This document shows, one piece after another, positions 26,457-35,270 of a DNA stretch of 64,000 nucleotides. The translations under genes and the position numbers were made by a program. Source of the stretch: Pseudomonas brassicacearum (GTDB lineage: Bacteria > Pseudomonadota > Gammaproteobacteria > Pseudomonadales > Pseudomonadaceae); contig NZ_CP045701.2 of assembly GCF_009601685.2 (NCBI RefSeq), forward strand, positions 3,968,001 to 4,032,000, in the 5' to 3' direction. The notes beneath the pieces are model-generated. The model ran no database searches, was not told where the DNA came from, and saw nothing but the letters and a program-made list of their open reading frames with translations. Numbering within the stretch: position 1 is the stretch's first letter; every line of letters starts with the position of its first letter.

Positions 26457-27530
26457 ATGAACAGCACTTCGAACAATCTCGCCCCTGAACTGGACCCTCG
26501 CTGGGCCGCCGTACTCGCCCGGGATCCGCGCGCCGACGGTACCTTCGTCTATGGCGTGAAAACCACCGGCATCTACTGCCACCCCAGCAGCCTGTCGCGC
26601 CTGCCCAACCCGCGCAACGTCGAGTTCTTCGACACGCCGGAGCAGGCCCAGGCTGCCGGTTACCGGCCCAGCAAGCGCGTGGCCCGGGACCAGACCCAGA
26701 TCGCCGCCCAACAAGCGGCACGGGTCGCGGCCGCCTGTCGGCAGATCGAAGCCGCCGAAGAACTGCCAGGCCTGAATGAACTGGCAGAAAACGCGGGCTT
26801 GAGCCCCTTCCACTTTCATCGGGTCTTCAAGGCTGTCACCGGCCTGACCCCCAAGGGTTACGCCGCCGCCCACCGCTCACGCAAGGTGCGCGAACGCCTG
26901 GCCGATGGCGGCACGATCACCGAGGCGCTGTATGACGCCGGGTTCAATTCCAACAGCCGTTTTTATGAGGCCGCCGACAAGGTGTTGGGCATGAAACCCG
27001 CCGACTACCGCGCCGCCGGGCAGAACACCGACATCCGTTTCGCCGTCGGCCAATGCTCCCTCGGGGCGATCCTGGTGGCGCAAAGCGAGCGTGGCGTGTG
27101 CGCGATCCTGCTGGGGGATGACCCGGACGCGTTGGTGCGGGACCTGCAAGACAAGTTCCGCCGGGCCAACCTGATCGGTGCCGACCGCGAGTTCGAGCAG
27201 TTGATCGCCCAGGTGGTTGGCTTCATCGAAGCCCCGGCCCTGGGCCTGGACTTGCCCTTGGACCTGCGCGGCACCGCCTTCCAGGAGCGGGTCTGGCAAG
27301 CCTTGCGGGACATTCCCGCTGGCAGCACCGCCAGCTACGCCGAGATCGCCCAGCGCATCGGCATGCCCAAGGCCGTGCGCGCCGTGGCCCAGGCTTGCGG
27401 CGCCAACAGCCTGGCGGTGGCGATTCCTTGCCACCGGGTGGTACGCAGCGACGGCAACCTGTCGGGCTATCGCTGGGGCGTGGAGCGCAAGCGCCAGTTG
27501 CTGGCGCTGGAGCGCTCGTCCGGGGATTGA
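26457..27530 (+). CDS. ada: Ada-type regulator/O6-methylguanine-DNA methyltransferase with altered N-terminal zinc site
   Basis: A 357-aa protein with the domain order of Ada: N-terminal Ada domain (1-80), AraC-type helix-turn-helix (about 90-185; GLSPFHFHRVFKAVTGLTPK), and a C-terminal methyltransferase with the active-site IPCHRVV (Cys325). Ada repairs methylphosphotriesters at an N-terminal Cys and then activates alkB and ada. Here the phosphotriester acceptor Cys41 is kept (GIYCHPSS), but the other three zinc ligands are replaced (Ser45, Ser72, Val75). Sensing through Zn-Cys4 is therefore doubtful, while O6-methylguanine repair should work. Starts at 26412 and 26442 are also in frame; 26457 fits family length best. 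Its 3' end overlaps the convergent gene by 64 bases. Confidence 0.93.
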   Translation: MNSTSNNLAPELDPRWAAVLARDPRADGTFVYGVKTTGIYCHPSSLSRLPNPRNVEFFDTPEQAQAAGYRPSKRVARDQTQIAAQQAARVAAACRQIEAAEELPGLNELAENAGLSPFHFHRVFKAVTGLTPKGYAAAHRSRKVRERLADGGTITEALYDAGFNSNSRFYEAADKVLGMKPADYRAAGQNTDIRFAVGQCSLGAILVAQSERGVCAILLGDDPDALVRDLQDKFRRANLIGADREFEQLIAQVVGFIEAPALGLDLPLDLRGTAFQERVWQALRDIPAGSTASYAEIAQRIGMPKAVRAVAQACGANSLAVAIPCHRVVRSDGNLSGYRWGVERKRQLLALERSSGD

Positions 27531-27982
27531 ATGCCGATGTAGATCGCCACCGAATCGGGGCTGCTGTAGACCTCGAAATCGGTGGTGAAACGGCGCAATG
27601 TCTGCGGGTTATCCGCGAAGTACGCCCAGATCAGGCCCCAGGTCTGGATCACGCAGTCGGGCATTGGCCCCTTGGCCGCAAACATCAGGTAATCCCCGCC
27701 CTCGATGTCCACGGTGGGGTGGCCTGCGCTGGTCGCATCCACCTGCACCCCGGCCGTCACATCGAAGTGGCCGGTGGCGTCGGACTCGTAATTGGAATAC
27801 ACCCCGTAGACGAACGACTCTGATTGCCGGGCCGGGATCGTGTCGAACAACCCTTCGTTGAAGAACCGTTGCCACATCGGGCCGATCCGGGCGGTGTCGG
27901 GCTGCTGCTCGTCGGTGTTGCGGGTGCGCACCTGCAAACCGGCCACGGTGAAGGGTTCGACGGTCTTGAGTTTCACGTCCAT
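27467..27982 (-). CDS. GyrI-like/AraC effector-binding domain protein
   Basis: A 171-aa stand-alone effector-binding domain (bacterial transcription activator effector-binding, GyrI-like fold). Features: VEPFTVAGLQVRTRN at the start, IGPMWQRFFNEG near 33, VYGVYSNYESDATGHFDV near 58, and the paired strand YLMFAAKGPMPDCVIQTWG near 97. Such proteins bind small hydrophobic ligands or act as gyrase modulators. The last 19 or so residues lie antisense to the end of ada and probably are a late extension beyond the usual VAIYIGIQ end of the fold. Confidence 0.85.
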   Translation of the reverse strand: MDVKLKTVEPFTVAGLQVRTRNTDEQQPDTARIGPMWQRFFNEGLFDTIPARQSESFVYGVYSNYESDATGHFDVTAGVQVDATSAGHPTVDIEGGDYLMFAAKGPMPDCVIQTWGLIWAYFADNPQTLRRFTTDFEVYSSPDSVAIYIGIQSPDERSSASNWRLRSTPQR

Positions 27983-28130
27983 GGGGCGGGGTCCTTGTTG
28001 TATGAAGCCCGCATGGTAACCCTCCCGTCGCCGGGATCAAGTTGCAGCACTCGATTGAAAAACTCGACTGGCCCTGGCCGGCCCACACCTGCTAAAAACG
28101 CTGTTTATTTCTGCCGTCGGAGACCCGCAC

Positions 28131-29201
28131 ATGAGCCAGTGGCCAGACACTCGCATTCTTGACCTGCTCGGTATCGGGCTACCCATCATCCAGGGGCCGA
28201 TGGCCGGGGTGACCGGGCCGGCCATGGTGGTTGCGACGTGCAATGCCGGTGGGTTGGGTTCGATGCCGGCGGCGATGCTCGATGTCGAACAATTGCGCCA
28301 GGCGCTGACGACCATCGGCGAACAGACCGATAAGCCATTCAATGTGAATTTCTTCTGTCACCAGCCGCCGGCCATCGACGAACAGCGGGCCGAGGCCTGG
28401 AAGCAACGGCTCAAGCCGTACTATCAGGAACTGGGCGTCGACTTCGACGCGCCGACGCCGGTGTCCAACCGCACCCCGTTCGATGATGCCGCCTGCCGGG
28501 TGCTGGAAGAGATGCGTCCCAAAGTGGTCAGTTTCCATTTCGGCCTGCCGGAAAAATCCTTGCTGGACCGGGTGAAGGCCACTGGCGCGAAAATCCTTTC
28601 CTCGGCCACCACCGTCGAGGAGGCCATCTGGCTTGAACAGCACGGTTGCGATGCGATCATTGCGATGGGCTATGAAGCCGGTGGTCATCGCGGGATGTTC
28701 CTCAGCGACGACCTCGACACCCAGGTTGGCCTGTTTGCCTTGCTGCCGCAGGTGGTGGATGCGGTGAAGGTGCCGGTGATCGCTGCCGGCGGCATTGGCG
28801 ATGCGCGGGGGATCGTCGCGGCGTTCGCCCTCGGTGCTTCGGCGGTGCAACTGGGCAGCGCCTACCTGTTCACACCCGAGGCGAAGATCAGCGCCTCCCA
28901 TCACCGCGCCTTGCGCACGGCCAAGCAAAGCCAGACCGCTGTCACCAACCTGTTCACCGGTCGTCCGGCCCGAGGCATCGTCAACCGGGTGATGCGCGAA
29001 GTGGGCCCGATGAGCCCACTGGCCCCGGCTTTCCCCCTGGCGGGCGGCGCGTTGCTACCGTTGCGCGCCAAGGGCGAAGCAGACTTCAGCAACCTCTGGG
29101 CCGGCCAGGCTTTCCCCTTGGGCCGCGAGCTGTCGACGGCCGAGTTGACGCAACGGCTGGCGGATGAGGCATTGGCCCGACTCCACAGGGCGAACGTCTG
29201 A
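28131..29201 (+). CDS. Nitronate monooxygenase
   Basis: A 356-aa FMN enzyme of the 2-nitropropane dioxygenase/nitronate monooxygenase family. Signatures: LPIIQGPMAG near residue 17, the GGLGSMPAAML turn, NVNFFCH near 73, SFHFGLPE with the active-site His near 137, AMGYEAGGHRG near 180, and VIAAGGIGDARGI plus GASAVQLGSAYLFTPE for FMN phosphate binding. It oxidises alkyl nitronates such as propionate-3-nitronate. GGAGA precedes the ATG. Separate unit, followed by the 134-bp repeat array. Confidence 0.94.
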   Translation: MSQWPDTRILDLLGIGLPIIQGPMAGVTGPAMVVATCNAGGLGSMPAAMLDVEQLRQALTTIGEQTDKPFNVNFFCHQPPAIDEQRAEAWKQRLKPYYQELGVDFDAPTPVSNRTPFDDAACRVLEEMRPKVVSFHFGLPEKSLLDRVKATGAKILSSATTVEEAIWLEQHGCDAIIAMGYEAGGHRGMFLSDDLDTQVGLFALLPQVVDAVKVPVIAAGGIGDARGIVAAFALGASAVQLGSAYLFTPEAKISASHHRALRTAKQSQTAVTNLFTGRPARGIVNRVMREVGPMSPLAPAFPLAGGALLPLRAKGEADFSNLWAGQAFPLGRELSTAELTQRLADEALARLHRANV

Positions 29202-29212
29202 TCGAACGCCAT

Positions 29213-29772
29213 CGCGAGCAAACTCGCTCCCACACGGGATCGGGGACAACCGGCACATCCAGGCACACCACCGGACCTGTGGGAGCTAAGCTTGCTCGCG
29301 ATCGCGGTAGCACATTCAAAATGGATGCACGCTGACCCACCGTCATCGCGAGCAGGCTCGCTCCCACAGGGAATAGGGGGCAACCGGTACATCCGGGTAC
29401 ACCACCGGACCTGTGGGAGCTAAGCTTGCTCGCGATCGCGGTAGCACATTCAAAATGGATGCACGCTGACCCACCGTCATCGCGAGCAGGCTCGCTCCCA
29501 CAGGGGATTGGGGGCAACCGGCACATCCAGGTACACCACTGGACCTGTGGGAGCTAAGCTTGCTCGCGATCGCGGTAGCACATTCAAAATGGATGCACGC
29601 TGACCCACCGTCATCGCGAGCAGGCTCGCTCCCACAGGGGATTGGGGGCAACCGGCACATCCAGGTACACCACTGGACCTGTGGGAGCTAAGCTTGCTCG
29701 CGATCGCGGTAGCACATTCAAAATGGATGCACGCTGACCCACCGTCATCGCGAGCAAGCTTGGCTCCCACAC
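29213..29772. repeat. Tandem array of a 134-bp REP-containing unit
   Basis: Four full units start at 29213, 29347, 29481 and 29615, followed by the first 24 bases of a fifth at 29749. Spacing is exactly 134 bp each time. Each unit holds two facing REP palindromes (CGCGAGCAGGCTCGCTCCCA and CTGTGGGAGCTAAGCTTGCT) and a spacer ending in GGATGCACGCTGACCCACCG. Units 2-4 are nearly identical, so the expansion is recent. The 134-bp period is not a multiple of three and the frames through it are not genes. Confidence 0.95.
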
Positions 29773-29821
29773 TCTTGCACCTCACTCCCCAGGCAAAATG
29801 CCGCGTTCCGTTTGTCGGCCA

Positions 29822-29849
29822 TTCGCTATATATTCTGGTATATAGCGAA
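29822..29849 (+). promoter_or_regulatory. ModE box upstream of modABC
   Basis: TTCGCTATATA and TATATAGCGAA form a perfect 11-bp inverted repeat with a six-base spacer (TTCTGG). This is the ModE operator pattern (CGCTATATA-N6-TATATAGCG type) and lies 24 bases before the modA start. Molybdate-bound ModE bound here would block transcription of modABC. No modE gene is in the window. Confidence 0.88.
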
Positions 29850-29854
29850 CCTGA

Positions 29855-30619
<765 letters not shown>

Positions 30620-30625
30620 CGCTAA

Positions 30626-31306
30626 ATGCCATTGACCAGCGCCGACTATGCCGCCATCTGGCTGACCCTGAAACTGGCGTCATTGACCACGGTAATCCTG
30701 CTGCTCATCGGCACGCCCATCGCCTTGTGGCTGTCGCGCACCCGCTCCTGGCTGCGCGGGCCGGTGGGTGCGGTGGTGGCGTTGCCGTTGGTGCTGCCGC
30801 CGACGGTGATCGGCTTTTACCTGTTGCTGGCGCTGGGCCCGAACGGCTGGATCGGCCAGCTCACCCAAGCGCTCGGGTTGGGCACCCTCACCTTCAGCTT
30901 TACGGGGTTGGTAATCGGCTCGGTGATCTACTCCATGCCGTTTGTGGTGCAGCCGTTGCAGAACGCCTTTGCCGCCATCGGCAGTCGTCCCCTGGAAGTC
31001 GCCGCCACCCTGCGGGCCGGACCTTGGGATACGTTTTTCAATGTCATCCTGCCCCTGGCCCGCCCCGGCTTCATCACCGCGGCGATCCTTGGCTTCGCCC
31101 ACACCGTCGGCGAATTCGGCGTGGTGCTGATGATCGGCGGCAACATCCCGGAGAAAACCCGGGTGGTGTCGGTGCAGATCTACGACCATGTCGAAGCCTT
31201 GGAATATGCCCAGGCCCACTGGCTGGCCGCGGCGATGCTGGTGTTCTCATTCCTGGTGCTGCTGGCGCTTTATTCCAGCCGCCGAACCCGTGCCGGCTGG
31301 AGCTGA
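30626..31306 (+). CDS. modB: Molybdate ABC transporter, permease
   Basis: A 226-aa inner membrane permease with five or six helices. The ABC-permease coupling motif EAAxxxGA...G...I...LP appears as [20 protein letters not shown] near residue 130. It starts seven bases after modA and ends four bases before modC, so the three are one operon. Confidence 0.96.
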   Translation: MPLTSADYAAIWLTLKLASLTTVILLLIGTPIALWLSRTRSWLRGPVGAVVALPLVLPPTVIGFYLLLALGPNGWIGQLTQALGLGTLTFSFTGLVIGSVIYSMPFVVQPLQNAFAAIGSRPLEVAATLRAGPWDTFFNVILPLARPGFITAAILGFAHTVGEFGVVLMIGGNIPEKTRVVSVQIYDHVEALEYAQAHWLAAAMLVFSFLVLLALYSSRRTRAGWS

Positions 31307-31309
31307 TCG

Positions 31310-32389
31310 ATGATTGAGGCGCGTTTTCAGCTCGACCATGGGGACTTTTCCCTGGACCTGGCTGTGCAGCTGCCGGGGCGTGGCGTGACTGCACTGTATG
31401 GGCCTTCCGGTTCCGGCAAAACCACCTGCCTGCGCTGCATTGCCGGGTTGGAGCGGCCGGCCCGCGGCTTTATCGAGGTCAATGGCCAAGTCTGGCAAGA
31501 CAGTGAGCACGCGGTATTCGTGCCGCCCCATAAACGGTCGGTGGGGTATGTGTTCCAGGAGGCGAGCCTGTTCGCCCATCTGTCGGTGCGGGCCAACCTG
31601 GCGTTCGGCCTCAAGCGCATTGCACCGGCACAACGACGGGTGGACATGGAACAGGCGACCGAACTGCTGGGCATCGGGCACTTGCTCGATCGGCAGCCGC
31701 ACAACCTGTCCGGCGGCGAACGCCAACGCGTCGGCATCGCCCGCGCCTTGCTGACCAGCCCACAACTGCTGCTGATGGATGAGCCGCTGGCGGCCCTCGA
31801 TACCCGGCGCAAAAACGAAATCCTGCCGTACCTGCAACGGCTCCACGATGAGCTGGACATCCCGGTGCTGTACGTCAGCCATTCCCAGGACGAAGTGGCG
31901 CGCCTGGCCGATCACGTCGTGCTGCTCGACGGCGGTCGCGCGTTGGCCAGTGGGCCGATCGGCGAGACCCTGGCCCGGCTCGACCTGCCACTGGCCCTTG
32001 GGGATGACGCGGGAGTGGTGATCGAGGGCAAGGTCAGCGGTTATGACCCGGCTTATCAATTGCTGACCCTGAACCTGCCCGACAGCCAACTGAACGTACG
32101 CGTGGCCCACACGGCACTGGCCCTCGGCCAACCGCTGCGCTTCAAGGTCCAGGCCCGGGACGTCAGCCTCAGCCTGGCGAACGATGCCCAGACCAGCATT
32201 CTCAACCGCCTGCCGGTCACCGTGGTCAGCGAACAGGCCGCCGATAACGCCGCCCACGTGTTGATCCGCCTGGAAGCCGCTGGCACCCCGCTGCTGGCGC
32301 GCATCACCCGCTATTCGCGCGATCAGCTGAAATTGCATCCAGGGCAGGCGCTATGGGCGCAGATCAAGGCGGTGGCGGTGTTGGCGTAG
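31310..32389 (+). CDS. modC: Molybdate ABC transporter, ATP-binding protein
   Basis: A 359-aa ATPase. Walker [10 protein letters not shown] (31-39), Q-loop in VFQEASLF near 82, ABC signature LSGGERQR (133-140), Walker B LLLMDEPL (Asp157, catalytic Glu158) and H-loop VSHSQDEV near 190 are present. The C-terminal part (about 285-350; [13 protein letters not shown]) is the MOP/TOBE domain that binds oxyanions in this subfamily and can trans-inhibit transport. TGGAG precedes the ATG. Confidence 0.97.
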   Translation: MIEARFQLDHGDFSLDLAVQLPGRGVTALYGPSGSGKTTCLRCIAGLERPARGFIEVNGQVWQDSEHAVFVPPHKRSVGYVFQEASLFAHLSVRANLAFGLKRIAPAQRRVDMEQATELLGIGHLLDRQPHNLSGGERQRVGIARALLTSPQLLLMDEPLAALDTRRKNEILPYLQRLHDELDIPVLYVSHSQDEVARLADHVVLLDGGRALASGPIGETLARLDLPLALGDDAGVVIEGKVSGYDPAYQLLTLNLPDSQLNVRVAHTALALGQPLRFKVQARDVSLSLANDAQTSILNRLPVTVVSEQAADNAAHVLIRLEAAGTPLLARITRYSRDQLKLHPGQALWAQIKAVAVLA

Positions 32390-32429
32390 GGTCCGAAACC
32401 GGCGGATCACACTGTGGAGCTGTGGGAGC

Positions 32430-32519
32430 TGTGGGAGCAAGGCTTGCCCGCGATAGCATCGCCTCGGTCTATCAGCTACACCGAGGTGCTTGCATCGCGG
32501 GCAAGCCTTGCTCCCACAG
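32430..32519. repeat. Inverted REP pair (BIME)
   Basis: Facing copies of GTGGGAGCAAGGCTTGCCCG, with further GGTTTGCTCC-type short repeats to about 32565, between modC and the topoisomerase gene. Confidence 0.85.
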
Positions 32520-32653
32520 GTTTGCTCCTGCTGGTTTGCTCCCGCTGGTTTGCTCCCCCCGGTTTCGGGGCAGCATCAGAATCTTGGCACGACCGCCACA
32601 GGCTGCGGTCAATCGATCACAGGCCACCGGATTCGTTGCCAAGGACCCTTTTC

Positions 32654-33709
32654 ATGCCCGATACCCTGCCGCCGGATGCACTGCCGGCCGACCTGCATTA
32701 TGTCGATGACACGGCCCCGGGCATCACCCGCAAAAAGCGGCGGGGCCAATTCTGTTATTTCGACCCGCAGGGCCAGCGCATCACCGACGCGGCCCAGATC
32801 CAGCGCATCAATGCCCTGGCGGTGCCGCCGGCCTACACCGATGTCTGGATCTGCACCGACCCGCGCGGTCATCTGCAGGCCACCGGGCGCGATGCCCGCG
32901 GGCGCAAGCAGTACCGCTACCATGCGCGCTGGCGTGAGGTCCGTGATGCGGACAAGTACTCGCGGATGCTGGAATTCGGACGCGCCCTGCCGCGCTTGCG
33001 CAAACGCCTGGAAGCCATCCTCGCCACGCCCGGGTTCAGCCGCGACAAAGTCATGGCCACGGTTATCACGCTGTTGGACGTGACCCTGATCCGCGTCGGC
33101 AACAGCCAATACGCCCGGGACAATCGCTCCTACGGCCTGACGACCCTGCGCAACAAACATGTCGAGATCAACGGCAGCGCCATCGCCTTCCAGTTCCGCG
33201 GCAAGAGCGGCATCGAGCACCAGATCACCGTGAAGGACCGGCGCCTGGCGCGGATCATCAGGCGCTGCCAGGAGATCCCCGGGCAGAACCTGTTCCAGTA
33301 CCTGGACGAACACGGCGAGCGCCACGCCATCAGCTCTTCGGACATCAACGCCTACCTCAAGACCCTCACTGGCGCTGACTTCACCGCCAAGGACTACCGC
33401 ACCTGGGCCGGCAGCGCAGCCGCGCTGGCCGGGTTGCGGACGCTGCGCTGGGAAACCGAAAGCGAGGCCAAAAGACACGTCGCCGAGATGGTCAGGCAAG
33501 TCGCCCGACAACTGGGCAACACGCCGACCGTCTGTCGCAAATGCTACATTCATCCTGCAGTGGTAGAGGGTTTCCTGCTCGGTGCCCTGACCCATTTGCC
33601 CAAACCCCGGGCACGTAAAGGCCTCAGCGAAGAAGAAGCCGGGCTGACGCTATTTCTGCAGCGCATGACGCAAGCCGCGCAGAAATGCGAACAGCAGCAA
33701 CCGGCTTGA
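32654..33709 (+). CDS. DNA topoisomerase IB
   Basis: A 351-aa poxvirus-like type IB topoisomerase. Features: LHYVDDTAPGITRKKRRGQF near residue 15, VPPAYTDVWICTDPRGHLQA (in part) near 57, YRYHARWREVRDADKY near 88, the catalytic Arg/Lys region VTLIRVGNSQYARDN(R)SYGLTT near 142, and active-site Tyr298 in CRKCYIHPAVVEGF. It relaxes supercoils through a 3'-phosphotyrosine intermediate. The ATG at 32654 is chosen because the family starts there; the longer frame runs through REP sequence. Bacterial copies are accessory to the essential topoisomerases. Confidence 0.94.
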   Translation: MPDTLPPDALPADLHYVDDTAPGITRKKRRGQFCYFDPQGQRITDAAQIQRINALAVPPAYTDVWICTDPRGHLQATGRDARGRKQYRYHARWREVRDADKYSRMLEFGRALPRLRKRLEAILATPGFSRDKVMATVITLLDVTLIRVGNSQYARDNRSYGLTTLRNKHVEINGSAIAFQFRGKSGIEHQITVKDRRLARIIRRCQEIPGQNLFQYLDEHGERHAISSSDINAYLKTLTGADFTAKDYRTWAGSAAALAGLRTLRWETESEAKRHVAEMVRQVARQLGNTPTVCRKCYIHPAVVEGFLLGALTHLPKPRARKGLSEEEAGLTLFLQRMTQAAQKCEQQQPA

Positions 33710-33825
33710 TGCGCTCACCGGCAGCCAGCCACGGATGAGGAACATCCGCAGACCGCTGGACTCCCAACTGTACGGCACAGCCGATCCGCAGGCACGTCAA
33801 AGGGTGAAGTCGACAGGAGTTTCAG

Positions 33826-34389
33826 ATGTCCGAACACATTGTCCATTTTCATTGCCAGATCGATCAGGGAACCACGGAACGCTTTCGCGATACCTGCCTG
33901 GAAGCCATTGAGAAAGGCGCCGACTCGCTGATGCTCAATCTCTCCACAGTCGGTGGCAGTACCAACTTCGGTTTCACCCTCTACACCTTCATCAAGTCCC
34001 TTCCGATACCGGTACGTGCGGTAAACGCCGGCAACATCGAGTCGATGGGCATCGTCATGTACCTGGCCGCCAGCGACCGCACCACCACCCCGCATTCGCG
34101 TTTCCTGATTCATCCGATGAACTGGTACTTCGGCCAGAAGTCGGTGGATCACTCACGCTTGCGCGAGTACCTGTCCAGCCTGGATAACGACGTGGCGCGC
34201 TATGTGGAGATCTACGTCAAGGAAACCGCGGGCGCGGCGACGCAGTTGGATATCTTCAAATGCCTGTGCGCCGAAGAGCGGGTGATTCCGGCGGAAAACT
34301 CCCTGGCCTTCGGCATTGCCCATCGGGTCGAGCAAGTGGTGTTCCCGGTGGATGCCAAGCATTGGAAAGTCAGCGGCGGCGAGGATTAG
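33826..34389 (+). CDS. ClpP-like serine peptidase
   Basis: A 187-aa crotonase-fold protein of the ClpP/SppA superfamily. The motif STVGGSTNFGFTLYTFIKSLP (in part) corresponds to the ClpP S-x-G-G oxyanion segment. The nucleophile would be Ser73 in GNIESMGIVMYLAA and the His would be His96 in FLIHPMNW, where ClpP has M-x-H-Q/P. It is not the housekeeping ClpP: it is shorter, lacks the N-terminal axial loops and is not next to clpX. AGGAG precedes the ATG. Target and partner ATPase are unknown. Neighbours are topoisomerase IB and the KGG microprotein. Confidence 0.85.
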   Translation: MSEHIVHFHCQIDQGTTERFRDTCLEAIEKGADSLMLNLSTVGGSTNFGFTLYTFIKSLPIPVRAVNAGNIESMGIVMYLAASDRTTTPHSRFLIHPMNWYFGQKSVDHSRLREYLSSLDNDVARYVEIYVKETAGAATQLDIFKCLCAEERVIPAENSLAFGIAHRVEQVVFPVDAKHWKVSGGED

Positions 34390-34516
34390 AAGTGAAGACG
34401 GGCGGCGCACCATTCGTCGCCAGCAAGCGGTTTTTTTTAAACTTCCCCCGGCCATTTTCTTTCCCAAATAATGCGAGGCACGTTGCTCGCTCAACCAAAG
34501 ATGAGGGTTCTCGAAA

Positions 34517-34696
34517 ATGGCCAGTAGCGGAAACAAAAACCCAGGCAACTTCGCAAATGATCGTGAAAAAGCATCTGAAGCCGGCAAGAAAGGCGGACAT
34601 GCGTCGGGCGGCAACGTTGCCAACGACCGGCAAAAAGGCACTGGAGCCGGTAACAAAGGCAGCGAACGCAGCCATGGCGGCGGCAGAAAATCGTAA
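34517..34696 (+). CDS. KGG-repeat stress-induced microprotein (59 aa)
   Basis: Sequence starts MASSGNKNPGNFANDREKAS, then EAGKKGGHASGGNVANDRQK and ends in SERSHGGGRKS. GNFANDREKASEAGKKGG is the conserved unit of the stress-induced bacterial acidophilic repeat/KGG family (YciG/ConJ-like), intrinsically disordered hydrophilic proteins linked to general stress and desiccation. The second unit is degenerate. GAGG lies ten bases before the ATG. A longer frame over this region is an artefact. Confidence 0.9.
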   Translation: MASSGNKNPGNFANDREKASEAGKKGGHASGGNVANDRQKGTGAGNKGSERSHGGGRKS

Positions 34697-34758
34697 CCCG
34701 GAAACCGTCGGGGCGCAGTACCGCTGCGCCCTGGCGCTTAACCGCACCGAGGTCGCCC

Positions 34759-34986
34759 ATGAGCAGCCAGGATCGATTCATCATCAGTTTCATCACCGAC
34801 AACCAACCTGACAATCGCGTGGTGGAGGCCAGCACCGAGACATTGAGTGCCGACGAAGCCGAAGCACTCTTGAGAGCGACGTTCAGTGAACTCAAGGACG
34901 TTGAACTCAGCGACGTCCAAGTTCAGAAGAAGACCAGGCCCAACGAAGAAGAACATGGTGTGCCGGGGCATTTCAAACAACCGTAA
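34759..34986 (+). CDS. Conserved hypothetical protein (75 aa)
   Basis: Starts MSSQDRFIISFITDNQPDNR and has a helix SADEAEALLRATFSELKDVE, then a strand LSDVQVQKK and a charged tail. The fold looks like a small beta-alpha-beta unit. It follows the KGG gene by 62 bases on the same strand and may be co-transcribed. Function unknown. Confidence 0.75.
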   Translation: MSSQDRFIISFITDNQPDNRVVEASTETLSADEAEALLRATFSELKDVELSDVQVQKKTRPNEEEHGVPGHFKQP

Positions 34987-35035
34987 TTCAAACTAACTCC
35001 GTAACGCCCTATTCCTCCTTATTACTTAGCACACT

Positions 35036-35249
35036 TTGTGGCGAGAGCGCTTGCTCCCACTGGGCTGCGCCTGTAGGAGCTGTGTAGGAGCTGTGTAGGA
35101 GCTGTGTAGGAGCTGTCGAGTGCAACGAGGCTGCGATCTTTCCAAAGACACTTGAGTCTCAAGCGAAAGATCAAAAGATCAAAAGATCAAAAGATCGCAG
35201 GCTTCGCCAGCTCCTACAGGGCCCAGCGGGAGCAAGCGCCCTCGCCACA
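35036..35249. repeat. TGTAGGAGC-type repeat with 11-bp minisatellite and GATCAAAA units
   Basis: Outer arms TGTGGCGAGAGCGCTTGCTC and GCAAGCGCCCTCGCCACA enclose four 11-bp units of TGTGTAGGAGC (35071-35117), the GTGCAACGAGGCTGCGATC arm, a centre with three GATCAAAA units (35169-35193) and the right arm. No gene is seen in this gap. Confidence 0.88.
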
Positions 35250-35270
35250 AAAGCGGAATTTCGACAACTT

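Noticed and set aside
29213..29772. CRISPR array
   Set aside because: Repeat and spacer are equally conserved in all units, the unit is 134 bp and contains REP palindromes, and no cas genes are present.
29055..29785. Overlapping minus-strand frames repeating the same peptide through the 134-bp array
   Set aside because: They are produced by REP sequence; the 134-bp period changes frame each unit and there are no ribosome sites.
34260..34811. A 183-codon frame covering the KGG gene
   Set aside because: It is out of frame with the KGG microprotein, whose motif and ribosome site are clear, and it overlaps the ClpP-like gene.
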